Assembly (NCBI GenBank): GCA_030789695.1
Contig: CM061132.1
Span: 33,938,418 to 34,002,417 of the forward strand
Length of the DNA: 64,000 nucleotides
Source of the DNA: Scilla litardierei
Lineage: Eukaryota > Streptophyta > Magnoliopsida > Asparagales > Asparagaceae
Direction: 5' to 3'
In this document: piece after piece, positions 12,842 through 23,621 of the stretch
Numbering within the stretch: position 1 is the first letter of the stretch
How the letters are laid out: the number at the start of each line of letters is the position of its first letter
The notes under the pieces: model-generated
Seen by the model: the letters and a program-made list of their open reading frames with translations, nothing else
What the model was told of the DNA's origin: nothing
The model's database searches: none
Made by a program: the position numbers and the translations under genes

Positions 12842-15111
12842 GTAATGTCAATCTTGCATGTTATTTGTAATTTCTGTTCATGTAAAGGACAGAATGTTTG
12901 TGTCGATGGATTTAATAGTTTAATTTCAAGCTACAGTGCCATGATTAAGTATGTGGGCTAATCTTGCGAAGGAAACATTGTTTTAGTGTTAACTATCTGG
13001 GAGAGTAAAAATAATAAGAATGTTAATTTGGAAATGATAACACTGGAGATATCTGATTTCCCAAAGATTGACAAAATGTTAGAATAAAATAGGGGAAAGT
13101 AGACATTTACAACATACTTTAGAAGGATTATTTGAATTTTGTTATTTCCTATATAATATTTGTAAAGACCCCAAATACATGATTAAAGTAATTGTTTTTA
13201 GGTCTAGATAATGGTCACAGCTATGGCTCCATATTGCACGAAACTGTTATTGATTAGAGATCTGTCTCAATGCTCCATACATGGACTATCTGTAAGCAAT
13301 GATGAAATATTGGATCTTTTTTTCCTGAGGTTTGAAAATATTGATATCTATTGTTTGCTAGTTAATAATATTATGTTCATCATTTAACTTGAGGAATCAA
13401 GGACCCTACGGGATGATGATTTTGAAAATATGTTAGGGTGACCAAATGATATCAGATAAGTTTCTGGTCTTTTATGTTAATGCTTAGTGCAACTTGTGAT
13501 GTTATCACATTTGATGACATTTTTTATAATATTGATTGTTCTCATACTGATAGTGTTATAATTCAGATATTCTTTCATTTGTGGTGCTGCTTTTCTGATT
13601 TGTCTAATTTTATGTACCATGACATTTATAGAGCTAATCCTACTCATTTTATTTTGGTGTTTCTTTTTCCTCTTTCAGCTCTATAATGGACACATGGACT
13701 GTTCTTAATATCATTAATATTTTTCATCTACTCTATTTTTCAGTTATTACTTTTTGGTCTGGTTCTCTTTCTAATTGTGTCTTAGCTTGTAACTGGTCTC
13801 ATCTATTGTCAGTTAAATATAACTGCAGTTTCCCACTTGAGCACTATGCCTGTATAAATGGGCCGGGGTTGGGGCGGTACAGCATATTCCAGACTCAAAC
13901 TCAATTATCAATTCTTACCCAACCTGACCAATTACAGGCAGGTCAATGATTTTTAGATACATACTGGTCCCGTTTAAGCAGGTAATTGGCCCCTTCTTCC
14001 GATCCATGCCAATTATCTGTTAATTAATTGATTGCAGGTAAATATGACCTTTGAATTTCATTCAAATAGTCAAATAATACCTATATATAAAATATCAATA
14101 TAATTGTGTCCGGGTCTGTAGCGGGTTTAAAACAGAAAGATCTGGGTTCAACCTGTTTAATATTCGGTTAAATGGTCCTAGGTGTTATTCAGGTTAGTGG
14201 ATATGTCAGGTTCGGGTCCACAACCAAACCCATTGATAGGCTAACGGAGCAGGATTATTTATTTATTTATATGTTTCAATTTCTCTTTCCTCATTTGTTG
14301 CTTTTCCAATATAGTGTTCTAATTTCATCTATATATGCGTTGTTTGTATGTGTTCTTCCTTGGTTGGCAACAGTTGATCTATAGCTTATTACTGGTTTTG
14401 ATCTGTAATGTACAATGTTCTGCTTTAAATTCATGGGTATTGTATGCTCATAATCTGAGAAGCACTTCCCACTTCAAGTCTCATATTCTAATTATGTGGG
14501 CACACTTCCAACTTCAAATTCCCTGTTCTAATTGTGTGGGAAACATTCTGTCAATATTCTTTTCATGGTGAATGATTCCAAAACAAGAAAAGTGGATTGC
14601 TTTACAAATGTGGTAATACTTTGGTACCATGAGACTCATGCTCTTCTCAAGTGTAAGGAGACATGTGAGTACTCATTAGCAGTTCGTGAGTATGAATCTG
14701 CATGTTTGTGCAGTGTAGTTCTGACATCTCATGCAGTGCAACTTTTGTAGCACAGCTATCATTTTCCATCAGTGCAACTTTTGTAGCACAACTAGCATCT
14801 TCCACAGGGAAAAAAATATGACTCAGTGGTTACTGTGGTCATCAATGTTAACGTGCCCTCTTTGTTTTTTTGTTTGGTTGCTAAAGTTGCATTTGATTTA
14901 CAGTACTATTGATTTGTTTCTTGCTTTAGGTAAAGAAATATACTATTATTCCTTTTGATGAGTGTCATCATGCATGTCTCATTTTTCTTTTTGATGCCAA
15001 TTTTGGGAGCACCCTGGTTTTCATTGCTAAAAATATTCAACTTCTGTACTAATAATATTCTAATGCTTTGGCTGTAATTCGTTCTTACTCCATTAAATAA
15101 CTGCAAAGCAG
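12842..15111. other. TIC236 intron with small duplications
   Basis: No gene or complete transposon seen. Bases 13855-14260 carry degenerate gggttcgggtc-type phrases like those of Mutator-like MITEs, without recognisable ends. A 35-bp direct duplication (agtgcaacttttgtagcaca) sits at about 14733-14804. Confidence 0.5.
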
Positions 15112-15234
15112 GCAGAGCTTCAACTGAACTTTCAGAAACGGAGGGGTCACGGATTATTATCAGTTCTCCATCCGAAATTCAGTGGCGTGCTAGGGGAAGC
15201 TCTTGATGTGTCCGCTCGATGGAGTGGGGATGTT
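15112..15234 (+). CDS. TIC236: TIC236 exon e
   Basis: Acceptor aaagcag, donor gtaagt. Forty-one codons include the very conserved QKRRGHGLLSV and KFSGVLGEALDV segments. Phase 0 on both sides. The next intron contains the antisense TRIM. Confidence 0.92.
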
Positions 15235-15585
15235 GTAAGTGATATATTCTCTAGTTTCTTTTGAATCATATGTCCCAAAGTATAGTTTTTTCTCCTTTCT
15301 AGTTGGTTTGGGATTAGACTGGTTCATAGGTATGTCATTATTTTGAATTACTGTTTTTGCTTGCATATTTACATTATTAATGATTAGCTTGCACCGAATG
15401 TGGTTGTGCCGTATCATCGCCATGACATAACTGAGATTAGGAGTTTTGAAACAAATGATTGCTCCATCTCAACTCTTTCGTTCAAGAAACCCAATCAGTT
15501 TCTCGACCACTTAATGTCTATAATCTTTGTGTACAAAGATTTAATTTGGCTACGAATAAATATACTCGGCAGTTGTAGATATATC

Positions 15586-15792
15586 TGTCAGGGTACAAAC
15601 ATGGGTGCTCAACTCATTGATCTCCACACTGGTATGGCATTGTCTGCTTTGGGCCCTTCACAAGGAACCCTCATGGCTTTGCTCTTGGGCTCTCCCCAAA
15701 AGACCTCGTACCAATGGAGATCCAATTCCCATATTTATACTCCCCCACTAATCCTTGTCTAGCCAATGTGGGACTATGTTTGATATCTCACA
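15586..15792 (-). repeat. TRIM 3' LTR
   Basis: This 207-bp terminal repeat is the 3' LTR in the element's minus-strand orientation. It is preceded, in that orientation, by the purine tract. It differs from its partner by scattered substitutions and a short indel. Confidence 0.85.
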
Positions 15793-16125
15793 ATCTCCAC
15801 CTCAAACATAGTCTCACATAGTCACCCCTTGACTGATCAAGTCCAACTTGATTAATCCAACTTGCTCATCAAGCCGATCCCATACTCGACTTCAGAGCTC
15901 ATTTGAAACTGTGTGGCTTGGGTACACACGTTTCAGATCAACTGTTCAATCGAACTGAATGAGCCACATACGGGCGTGCGTAACACACATCTACTCGATC
16001 GAGTCACAGCTTCACTGTGCTGAGCGGACGCCTCACGTGAAGTTAACCAACATTCGACAGCTCAACTCCACATGGTATACAGATCCATGTGGCACCAATT
16101 TCACATCGGCTAAGTCAGGGGTCCG

Positions 16126-16137
16126 GCTCTGATACCA
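16126..16137 (-). other. TRIM primer-binding site
   Basis: The + strand reads gctctgatacca, the reverse complement of tggtatcagagc. This sequence is complementary to the 3' end of plant initiator Met-tRNA and is used to prime reverse transcription. Confidence 0.85.
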
Positions 16138-16139
16138 TT

Positions 16140-16340
16140 TGTTAGGGTACAAACATGGGGTGCTCAACTCATTGATCTCCACACTGGTATGATATTGTCA
16201 GGCCCTTCACAAGGAACCCTCACGGCTTTGCTCTTGGGCTCTCCCCAAAAGGCCTCATATCAATGGAGATCCAATTCCCATATTTGTACTTCCCACTTTC
16301 CCTTGTCTAGCCATTGTGGGACTATGTTTGATATCTCACA
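16140..16340 (-). repeat. TRIM 5' LTR
   Basis: This 201-bp terminal repeat is the 5' LTR in minus-strand orientation. The Met-tRNA primer-binding site follows its end after two bases. Confidence 0.85.
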
Positions 16341-16851
16341 ATATCCACAAAAATGAGTTTTGTATGCTAATGAATATTAGTGGCTGTATCAAACTTCAAA
16401 GTTGGTTAAATATATTTCATGAATAGGTGATATAATTAAGATGGGAATCAAATGCGAATTAAGTGTTCTTCTATCGTTGATAAGAGAAAAGAGTGTCATG
16501 GACTCGTCATTTGTTAAATATGTCTTACCCAGCTGCAATTTGCGTCTGTACCAACCTATGTTAAAACTATCTTTCTCATGTATTGTTCGTCGTGTTTCTA
16601 AAAAATGCACCTGTTTTATTTATTTACCTTTTTATCAAAGTAGTAAACTGCTTCAAAATAGGTTGGAGTTGGAAGGTGCCAATGTTCTTTAAGAAATTCC
16701 AAATCCAGAAGAATTATCTAGTACCTTGGCTGCCAACTGTATTTAGGTGGCATTGAGACCTCAATCACCTCAAATATTCCAGGCAGTGTACTTTACACCA
16801 TAGATACATGCGACTGAAGTATTTGAGGCTGAATAATATTTTTGGGAAACA

Positions 16852-17088
16852 GAATTATTTGTTTGGCACATTCCACTTTGCTATTCATCTCATATCGTAA
16901 TTTCTCTTAGCTTTTTGCACATATAACGAGGAAAGTTACCCTTTTATTTTAAACTTAATGAATACTATTATTAGGAAAAAGAATTATTTGTTTGGCACAT
17001 TCCACTTCGCTATTCGTCTTATATCGTAATTTCTCTTAGCTTTTTGCACATATAATGAGGAAAGTTACCTTTTTATTTTAAACTTAAC
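16852..17088. repeat. Tandem duplication, 129-bp period
   Basis: The segment starting gaattatttgtttggcacat at 16852 recurs at 16981 with few differences and runs through ttattttaaacttaa in both. It ends about 28 bases before the TIC236 exon f acceptor at 17116, so the duplication brought a second copy of an intron segment close to the branch-point region. Confidence 0.9.
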
Positions 17089-17115
17089 CGATAGATTGGT
17101 TTTTGCAATCATCAG

Positions 17116-17391
17116 ATCACTGTGGAAAAGACTGTTCTAGAGCAAGCTAGCAGCCGTTATGAGCTTCAAGGGGAATATGTAATGCCTGGAATGCGCGATA
17201 GATATTCTACTGATAAAAAGAGGGATGGTTTGTTTCAAAATGCAATGGCTGGGCATCTCAGTAGTATAATCTCTTCCATGGGAAGATGGCGTCTGAGACT
17301 TGAAGTTCCTGGTGCCGAAGTTGCGGAGATGCTTCCTCTTGCAAGGCTTCTTTCTCGAAGTACTGACCCTGATGTTCGTTCTAGATCAAAG
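17116..17391 (+). CDS. TIC236: TIC236 exon f
   Basis: Acceptor caatcatcag, donor gtatta. Ninety-two codons start ITVEKTVLEQASSRYELQGE and include ISSMGRWRLRLEVPGAEVAE and MLPLARLLSRSTDP, all typical of TIC236. The acceptor lies a few bases downstream of a 129-bp tandem duplication in the intron. The following intron is 20.8 kb and holds a full-length LTR retrotransposon. Confidence 0.93.
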
Positions 17392-19300
17392 GTATTAAAC
17401 GGCTACTTTCTATCATGATATATGCTAGATTGGTGGAAAATGTATGTTAACATCTGTGTGTCAGAACCCAGAATGTCTTGAACTCCATGGTACTTCCAAA
17501 CTTTCTGGTAATTAAGCTTCATAATAGAATTTTAAATGTGTATCTAAGTGCCTAGAATGTGCATAGTACAAATCAAGATGATTTCATATGTTACAGTTGC
17601 TTTAATTTTTATCTTTTTGAAAGAACATTGAGTTTAATTTTAAACTTAGAATGCAAAGGTGATTGTTTTTTCAGGTACATGAACAAAATTGTTTCTATAT
17701 TTATTTCATTAAAGCATTCTACTTTGTGATGAGTTGATGTATGTCTTCTGTTAATCTTTGTTTAATATTTCGCTCACTTAGAACGTGGCATAGTCGTTTT
17801 AAAAATTATATTCTTTTGAAGGCCACCATGCCCTCATTGCAAGGGCGTTTTCATTAAGTTCCTAAGCACACCAACTTTACCCTGGGGACTCCCCAACTTT
17901 AGAAAGCACATGTCTTGGTTTGTTTTTGATTTCATTCCAAAGGTTTTGGTCCTTTACTCCCTATGTGAAGGTTTAAGTCCTTATTGCATAGTTTAACCAG
18001 CTCGTCTTCTGACATAAATCTAGCTTGCTCATATGGTACCCACACATGTATATGGCAGAGTACTTCTGGACACTCCTTGAACACTTGAATCCGCATGCAT
18101 TTTTAATTTTGAACATTTTTACACATTTTATGTTTACAACCGCACCACTTTTTTGTGGTGGAAAGCATGCCACTTATTGGAGTATTCTTTAATAGGCATT
18201 CCACATTTTGGAGTGAGATATATTTTGTGTGTTTAATAAATCAAGTGACATATATTAAGCTCCTCATGGGAACATGAAGATGAAAGCTAGGAGCTATCAC
18301 GTATGTAAAATCAAATCAAATGTTTCAAATTATTGAAAACTACATCTTACTTTTCATGACAAAAATCTTATGGAGTCTTAAATTTTTTATTACTACCATT
18401 GCCATGTTGTTTCTTAAAGTATTAGTGTTTCCATAACATGTTGGCATCTCCATTCTATGTTGCATGGGCACACCCAGAGGCATAGTTACTTTGTTTTATG
18501 TTCTGTGCATCTACATATCCAATTATCCTATTTCTTTAGTAGTGAAGTTTCTCCATTGATGCATGTCCATGGCAGCATGAAATGTTGTCCATCTTGGCAT
18601 ATGCAAATGGGTTACCGGAGGGTCGTAAGTAGTTTAAACTTGCATTGAATCCTCACACTGTATATATCCTTTAACATCATAGGCTGGATTCATCTGTAGA
18701 CTATCATGATATAGCAATGGCTGGGTAGTACAGGGACACCGCAACAAGAAAATGGATTTAATCCCAAATCTATGTAGTTAGATGTATTATTCTTTCCCGA
18801 AAATCTGGGGCCATCTCTTCAGTTAAACTACTGGGTTTCTTATCTGTTCAATCTCCATCTATCTTGGCTTATGTCGAGATCTAACCACAACAGCTAAATT
18901 ACAATTCGGTTACTTCTACTAGCTGGCAATCTCGTCTCTTTTTTACACAGTTCTAAATCATATCAACTAATTCACCCTCACCTTTTGTCGGTTGAAGCTG
19001 TTTTTAACTTTGTGGATTCACTTATTTGTTGTTGTATCTTTCAGTTTCGACATCATGATGGAGGACATATCTTACAATCATCGGCTTTGCTCATGCCACT
19101 AGGCATGTGATTAAGACCTTGCAATGATCAGCACACCTTGCAATGATACCACCTTTCATCCACAGGATAGAGCACACTTGTAAGAAAGAGAGCTATGTGG
19201 TTGGCGACTTAGTGGTGCCTCCACACACCTTTCATAAAACTTCAACCTGATTTGGGAAACTATATGTATATAGATGTATTCACTGGTTTACTGTACTTAT
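17392..19300. other. TIC236 intron, no recognised element
   Basis: AT-rich sequence with only short unsupported open frames. I saw no paired repeats or transposon ends here. Confidence 0.5.
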
Positions 19301-19305
19301 TAAGA

Positions 19306-19525
19306 AGTTGCCACTTGAGCTTAGTTCAATTGGCATGACATTTCCCTTATGGGAGGTTGTGGGTTCGAATCTCCCCATCAGTCATAGATTAGGGGATTTT
19401 CTAATTAGAAATATTAAGGTGCATATTTTAATCGCATAACTCAAGTTCATGGCACACAAAGGGTAATGGTTTGTGGAGGTTCGATGCTATGCAGGTGTAC
19501 ATGAATTTTCTCTTTATAAGACCTA
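19306..19525 (+). mobile_element. Probable tRNA-derived SINE
   Basis: Contains an RNA polymerase III A box (tagttcaattgg, 19322-19333) and a B box (ggttcgaatctc, 19362-19373) at tRNA-like spacing, followed by a non-tRNA body. The 3' end and target duplication are not clear, so borders are approximate. A degenerate tRNA gene is the alternative, but the sequence around the boxes does not fold into a full cloverleaf by eye. Confidence 0.6.
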
Positions 19526-20300
19526 GCTTCTTTCCTCACCAGGGATTCCATTCTCGTATTAAGTGCTATGATGCAAGTCTGCAAGGTCTCCCCTGAATCC
19601 CCCCAAAAAAGAGGAGGAAAAAGCTTATTAGAATGTGATTAAGGAGTAAGAAGTGTTCAGTTTATAATAGTAGTCAAATAAGGAGTCAAATATTAGTTAT
19701 ACTCCTAATTATATTCATCTTGCATTTTGCTTATATAAAATACAAATACCCTAGTTTGGGATTGTGGTATTTCATTTGAATTATATTTTCTGTTTCAATT
19801 TCAATATTTTTTTGCAAAACAATGTTTTCATTGATTTATGTCACGCCCCAGTTCCCAGTAGGAACAGCACGAGACAAGTCGTAGTGCATCCTAAACCAAA
19901 TGATAATCCATTATTTTTTTGCTTTCGGGTTTTATATATACTAAGTGTATGGAAAGACAGGTCCTGCAAATAACCCGAGAATGATATATATATGCAAGTA
20001 TAAAAATGGAGTAGCTACTCAGATACATATGACTTCACAACAGAATTGTCCAGTACAATGAAAGGAAATACACTGATCGACATACGCCTTACAATTTATT
20101 CATACTGTAATATAAAGAAAATAAAATCTGAAGACCTAGTTGCTAGTGTTTAGTTTTCTGCTTCGATGGTCCATGTTCTTCAAAACATGGAATCCCTGGA
20201 TACTCGTCTCCTACACCTAATGATCAACAAAGCAACTCCTACACCTAATGATCAACAAAGCAACTGTTAAAGTATGTTATATGTCCTCAAAACTATAAAC

Positions 20301-21149
20301 CAAGGTTTAAGGTTTCGGCCGTTTCGGATCGGTTTCGGAGGGGACCGATCCGAAATCCTCCGTCTTTTCTCGGTATCGGCCGAAACCGCACAGTTTCGAC
20401 CGAATCCGGCGAGCTACATCAAAAGGGAGAAGAAGAAGAAGAAGAAAAGTCAAAAAAGAAGAAGAAAAGAAAAAGGAAGAGGAATAAGAAGAAGAGAGAT
20501 GGAGGACTTACCTGAGCGCCAGCTCGCTGCCCGTTCCAGCCCGCCAACTGTCTCCAGCCATATCGAAAATCAGATCCAAAAAATAAGAAAATGAAGTGGA
20601 AGATGAAGCAGAAGAAGAGAGGTAAGGGCTTGGCCCACCGTTCGTCGCTGCCCTCCCCGCTGCCCTCAAGATAGAAAGGGATGTGGTGATTGTCGCTGAA
20701 ACATTGTTGGGGGGAGAGAGACAACAAAGCGATATAAAGAGCAAGATGTGGGTGATTGTCGCTGAAATGGGGGGCCCGATATATATTTTGAGATGCCAAA
20801 CTTGTAAATAAGTAGTATGTGCACAGAGTAAAACGGTGGTGCGCAAAGCAACTGTCCACTTATGATTTTTTGTAATGGTAAACTTGTAAATAAGCTGTTT
20901 GTGCTCAGAGTAACGGTGGTGCACAAAGCAACTCTCCACTTCTTTCCAATATTTAAAATATAAAAATAAATATACATTTATAATAAGAAATACAAATGTG
21001 ACAAGTATTTGATAGTATATGATTAATACTTTAATTTTGGGACGATACTGAAACTTGCTTCCGAAACCACCGAAACGGACGATACCAATACCGTAACCTA
21101 AATTTTGAAAGGAGCGATAACGAGATCGTAACCGAGACCTAAAACCTTA
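20301..21149 (+). mobile_element. hAT-type MITE, copy 2 (849 bp)
   Basis: Same family as 8746-9577 in the opposite orientation: left end caaggtttaaggtttcgg, right end gagacctaaaacctta. The 8-bp duplication ctataaac flanks it at 20293-20300 and 21150-21157. The related LTR copy at 22296-22320 reads aaagtataaacaaaag with no insertion, an internal empty site. Inside are two about 82-bp repeats (from 20798 and 20880) and an AAG-rich stretch. No transposase. Confidence 0.88.
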
Positions 21150-21544
21150 CTATAAACAAAAACTTGTCAAATTTGTTTATATGTAAAATGAAATACAATA
21201 GCAGGAACAAAGGCATATAAATACACGTGACATATGACAATGTATGGCATGGTAACAATGGGTTATGTTGAAGATGGATACATGAGTATGCATGAGTAAA
21301 CGTATTCCTAATCTACTGATGTGACTCATGTCTCAATATGCGAACACTTAAGAAAAATCACTAAAAATCACAGAAAATATAATTAATATTTTGAAATAAT
21401 TCTAGGCCATTACGTTGTACACTCCTTACAAGAATTCAGTCCTCAGAATTCTTTAGAGCTAGTATACATCAAACAAATGCGGCTAACTTTACACATCTCT
21501 TCCTTTTTTATCGCAGGTGGATTTCCCAGACGAGTCGGATGCCA

Positions 21545-22036
21545 TGTTACCTTCAACAGATTAACCATTCGGTCCAGAGGGTATTTTGTTTCTGGTCGAT
21601 AATCCCAATTGGTTGTTGATCATATGTCAAGTCCGGTTGCACATAAATCCTAGAATGGTCCATAACATTATTTTGGTCTTCCATATATTTTTGCAAATAA
21701 GAAATGTGACTTGCATCATGCACACCTTCCAACGATGGGAGTAATACTAGACAATAGGTCATCTCTCCCACTCGCTCCAATACATCGAAATCCTCAATAT
21801 AGAGTGGACTGAGCTTTCCTCTTTGACCAAGACGAATGAGACAATTGTTCGATGATATCTTTAAGAAAACATGGTCTCTCGATTGAAACTTCAGATATCA
21901 ACGCTTCACATCAGCCTAATACTTGTATCGATGTATTGTTCCGACAATTGTTCGGTGATATCTTTAAGAAAACATGGTCTCTCGATTGAAACTTCAGATA
22001 TTAACGCTTCACATCTGTCCAATACTTGTATCGATC
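21545..22036 (-). pseudogene. Ty3/gypsy pol C-terminus fragment
   Basis: The minus strand from 21780 down to 21553 reads MERVGEMTYCLVLLPSLEGV, then HDASHISYLQKYMEDQ and PDLTYDQQPIGIIDQK. This is the end of integrase and the tail typical of plant Tekay/Del-type chromoviruses (family pattern L-P-P-x-L, G-V-H-D-x-F-H-V-S, L-R-K-Y, D-L-T-Y-E-E-Q-P). Upstream coding sequence toward 22036 is broken and tandemly duplicated with a 103-bp period (21841 and 21944). It is a dead relic inside the LTR remnant. Confidence 0.72.
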
Positions 22037-23236
22037 CTGAGCAATACGAATGGAGTATATACTCAAACACTCATTACTTTAAAATAGAATTGTCCAGTAC
22101 ACTGAAAAGGAAATATACTTATCGGTATGCTACCTTACAATTTATTCATATTCTAATACAATGAAAATAAAAGCTGATGACCTAACTATTAGTATTCCGC
22201 TTCCTGCTTTGGTTGTCCTTCAAAACTTATACTCCATGGATACTAGTTTCCTACACCTAACGATCAACAAAGCAATTGTTAGAGTAGGTTGTAGGTCCCT
22301 AAAAGTATAAACAAAAGCAAGTAAAATCAGCATATATGTAAAATTATATATGTCAACAGAAACAAGGGCATATAAACACAAGTGACATATGACAATGTAT
22401 GTCTTGGTAACAATAGGTTTTGTTGAAGATGGATACATAAATATGCATGGGTAAACAATATTCCTAGTCTAGTGTTGTGACTCATATATATGCAACTTAT
22501 AAACTTATCCATACCAGTGGTGGTACACACCTGGTCCAAACACAACAGGTATATTAATATATACAGTCAGGTACATTAACAGATGCATACAAATATAACA
22601 AGGGGTGGTTCCAGTCTCTCCGGCATCCTCAATAAATTGAGTTATCCTAATTACATATATCTAGTGCAATCCTATGAATAAGGTGTATTGCATGTGGATA
22701 TTAGTTTACGACGTCATGTTCAGTTTCATGTTTGGTAGTATGGCATGTTTTGATTTTAATTCAGAAGCGTGTACGATAATTTGTTTGAGGCAGTATTAAG
22801 TAGTATTAAGTGCAGTATCACATGTATATAAAATCAGTGGTGTCAATAGTAAATGATGGTGTAGGATGTATGTAACTTTGCAACTAACTCAGTATCAAAT
22901 GTGATCAGGAATAACGTTTAATTTTGTGGGATTGTATTATGAATATCATGTCGGTAGATAAGGTGTCTGTCTAGCCCAAAAGGGCATAATCATGCATCAA
23001 TCCCTATCCCTGTAATCACAAGTTAGGCATATGCTTTACAAGACAATATGCATAATCTTCGTACCAATCCGAGTACCAATCCGAGAACGATATCATAACC
23101 AACTGAATATAACTGAAATGGACAATGTATCCATATCATATAGTGTAACTCTAGCATGGCCCAAAAAATGACTACAAAGATTTAACTTAAGTGATCAGTT
23201 TTAAAGTAGTCATTTATGCATAGTCTCTTATGTATC

Positions 23237-23597
23237 TGATACGCTTATCACCTACGAAAGGAGGCGCAAGAAGACTAAGGAGTGATTGCTGGACACACCG
23301 ACGATTTGGGGATAGAATGTCTTTATGCACTATTAGTTGTTTTGTGTTGCTGTACGCACCATGCCTCTTCATTATATAAGAGAGGGCGTGGGCTAGGGTT
23401 AGGGCATCGAAATTGTAGCCATCATTTGACAATTCCTAGAGTTCTCCGAGGAGATCTAGAAGAGAGTTTAGGCTTTTCTCTTAGCAAAAGCTAGGAGAGG
23501 GGCCAACTCTCCCAAAATTGGCTAGTTATCTTGTAACCCTATTCCCCAACCAAATAAAAATCCCCAAATCTCTTCTACAAAACCCTAGTCCGCATCA
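23237..23597 (+). repeat. Element 1 5' LTR
   Basis: The 361-bp repeat starts tgatacgcttatcacc and ends gtccgcatca. It includes cattatataagagagg, a plausible TATA box, and polyadenylation-like aataaaaa near the end. The first five bases before it are the target duplication. Confidence 0.93.
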
Positions 23598-23600
23598 ATT

Positions 23601-23612
23601 TGGTATCAGAGC
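23601..23612 (+). other. Element 1 primer-binding site
   Basis: tggtatcagagc, complementary to the initiator Met-tRNA 3' end, three bases after the 5' LTR. Confidence 0.92.
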
Positions 23613-23621
23613 TCTGATCCA

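Larger units (their letters stand above)
15586..16340 (-). mobile_element. TRIM retrotransposon, complete, 755 bp, antisense to the gene
   Basis: Two direct terminal repeats (15586-15792 and 16140-16340) flank about 350 bp of non-coding sequence. On the minus strand each begins TGTGAGATATCAAACATAG and ends in CA. The PBS tggtatcagagc (reverse complement at 16126-16137) lies next to the 16140 repeat. A purine tract (gaggtggagat on the minus strand) abuts the other. The 5-bp duplication atatc at 15581-15585 and 16341-16345 confirms transposition. There is no coding capacity, as expected of a TRIM mobilised in trans. Confidence 0.88.
19839..22500 (-). mobile_element. Remnant Ty3/gypsy element (minus strand) with two LTR copies
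   Basis: An LTR-like repeat runs from 19839 (tgtcacgcccc) to about 21414 (ggccattac) and contains a later hAT insertion. A second, shorter copy spans about 22040-22500. Between them lies the C-terminal end of a gypsy pol on the minus strand (21545-22036). The order fits a minus-strand element with most of its interior and part of the upstream LTR deleted. LTR similarity was judged by eye over the blocks 20020-20300 with 22040-22310 and 21150-21340 with 22300-22500. Confidence 0.65.
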
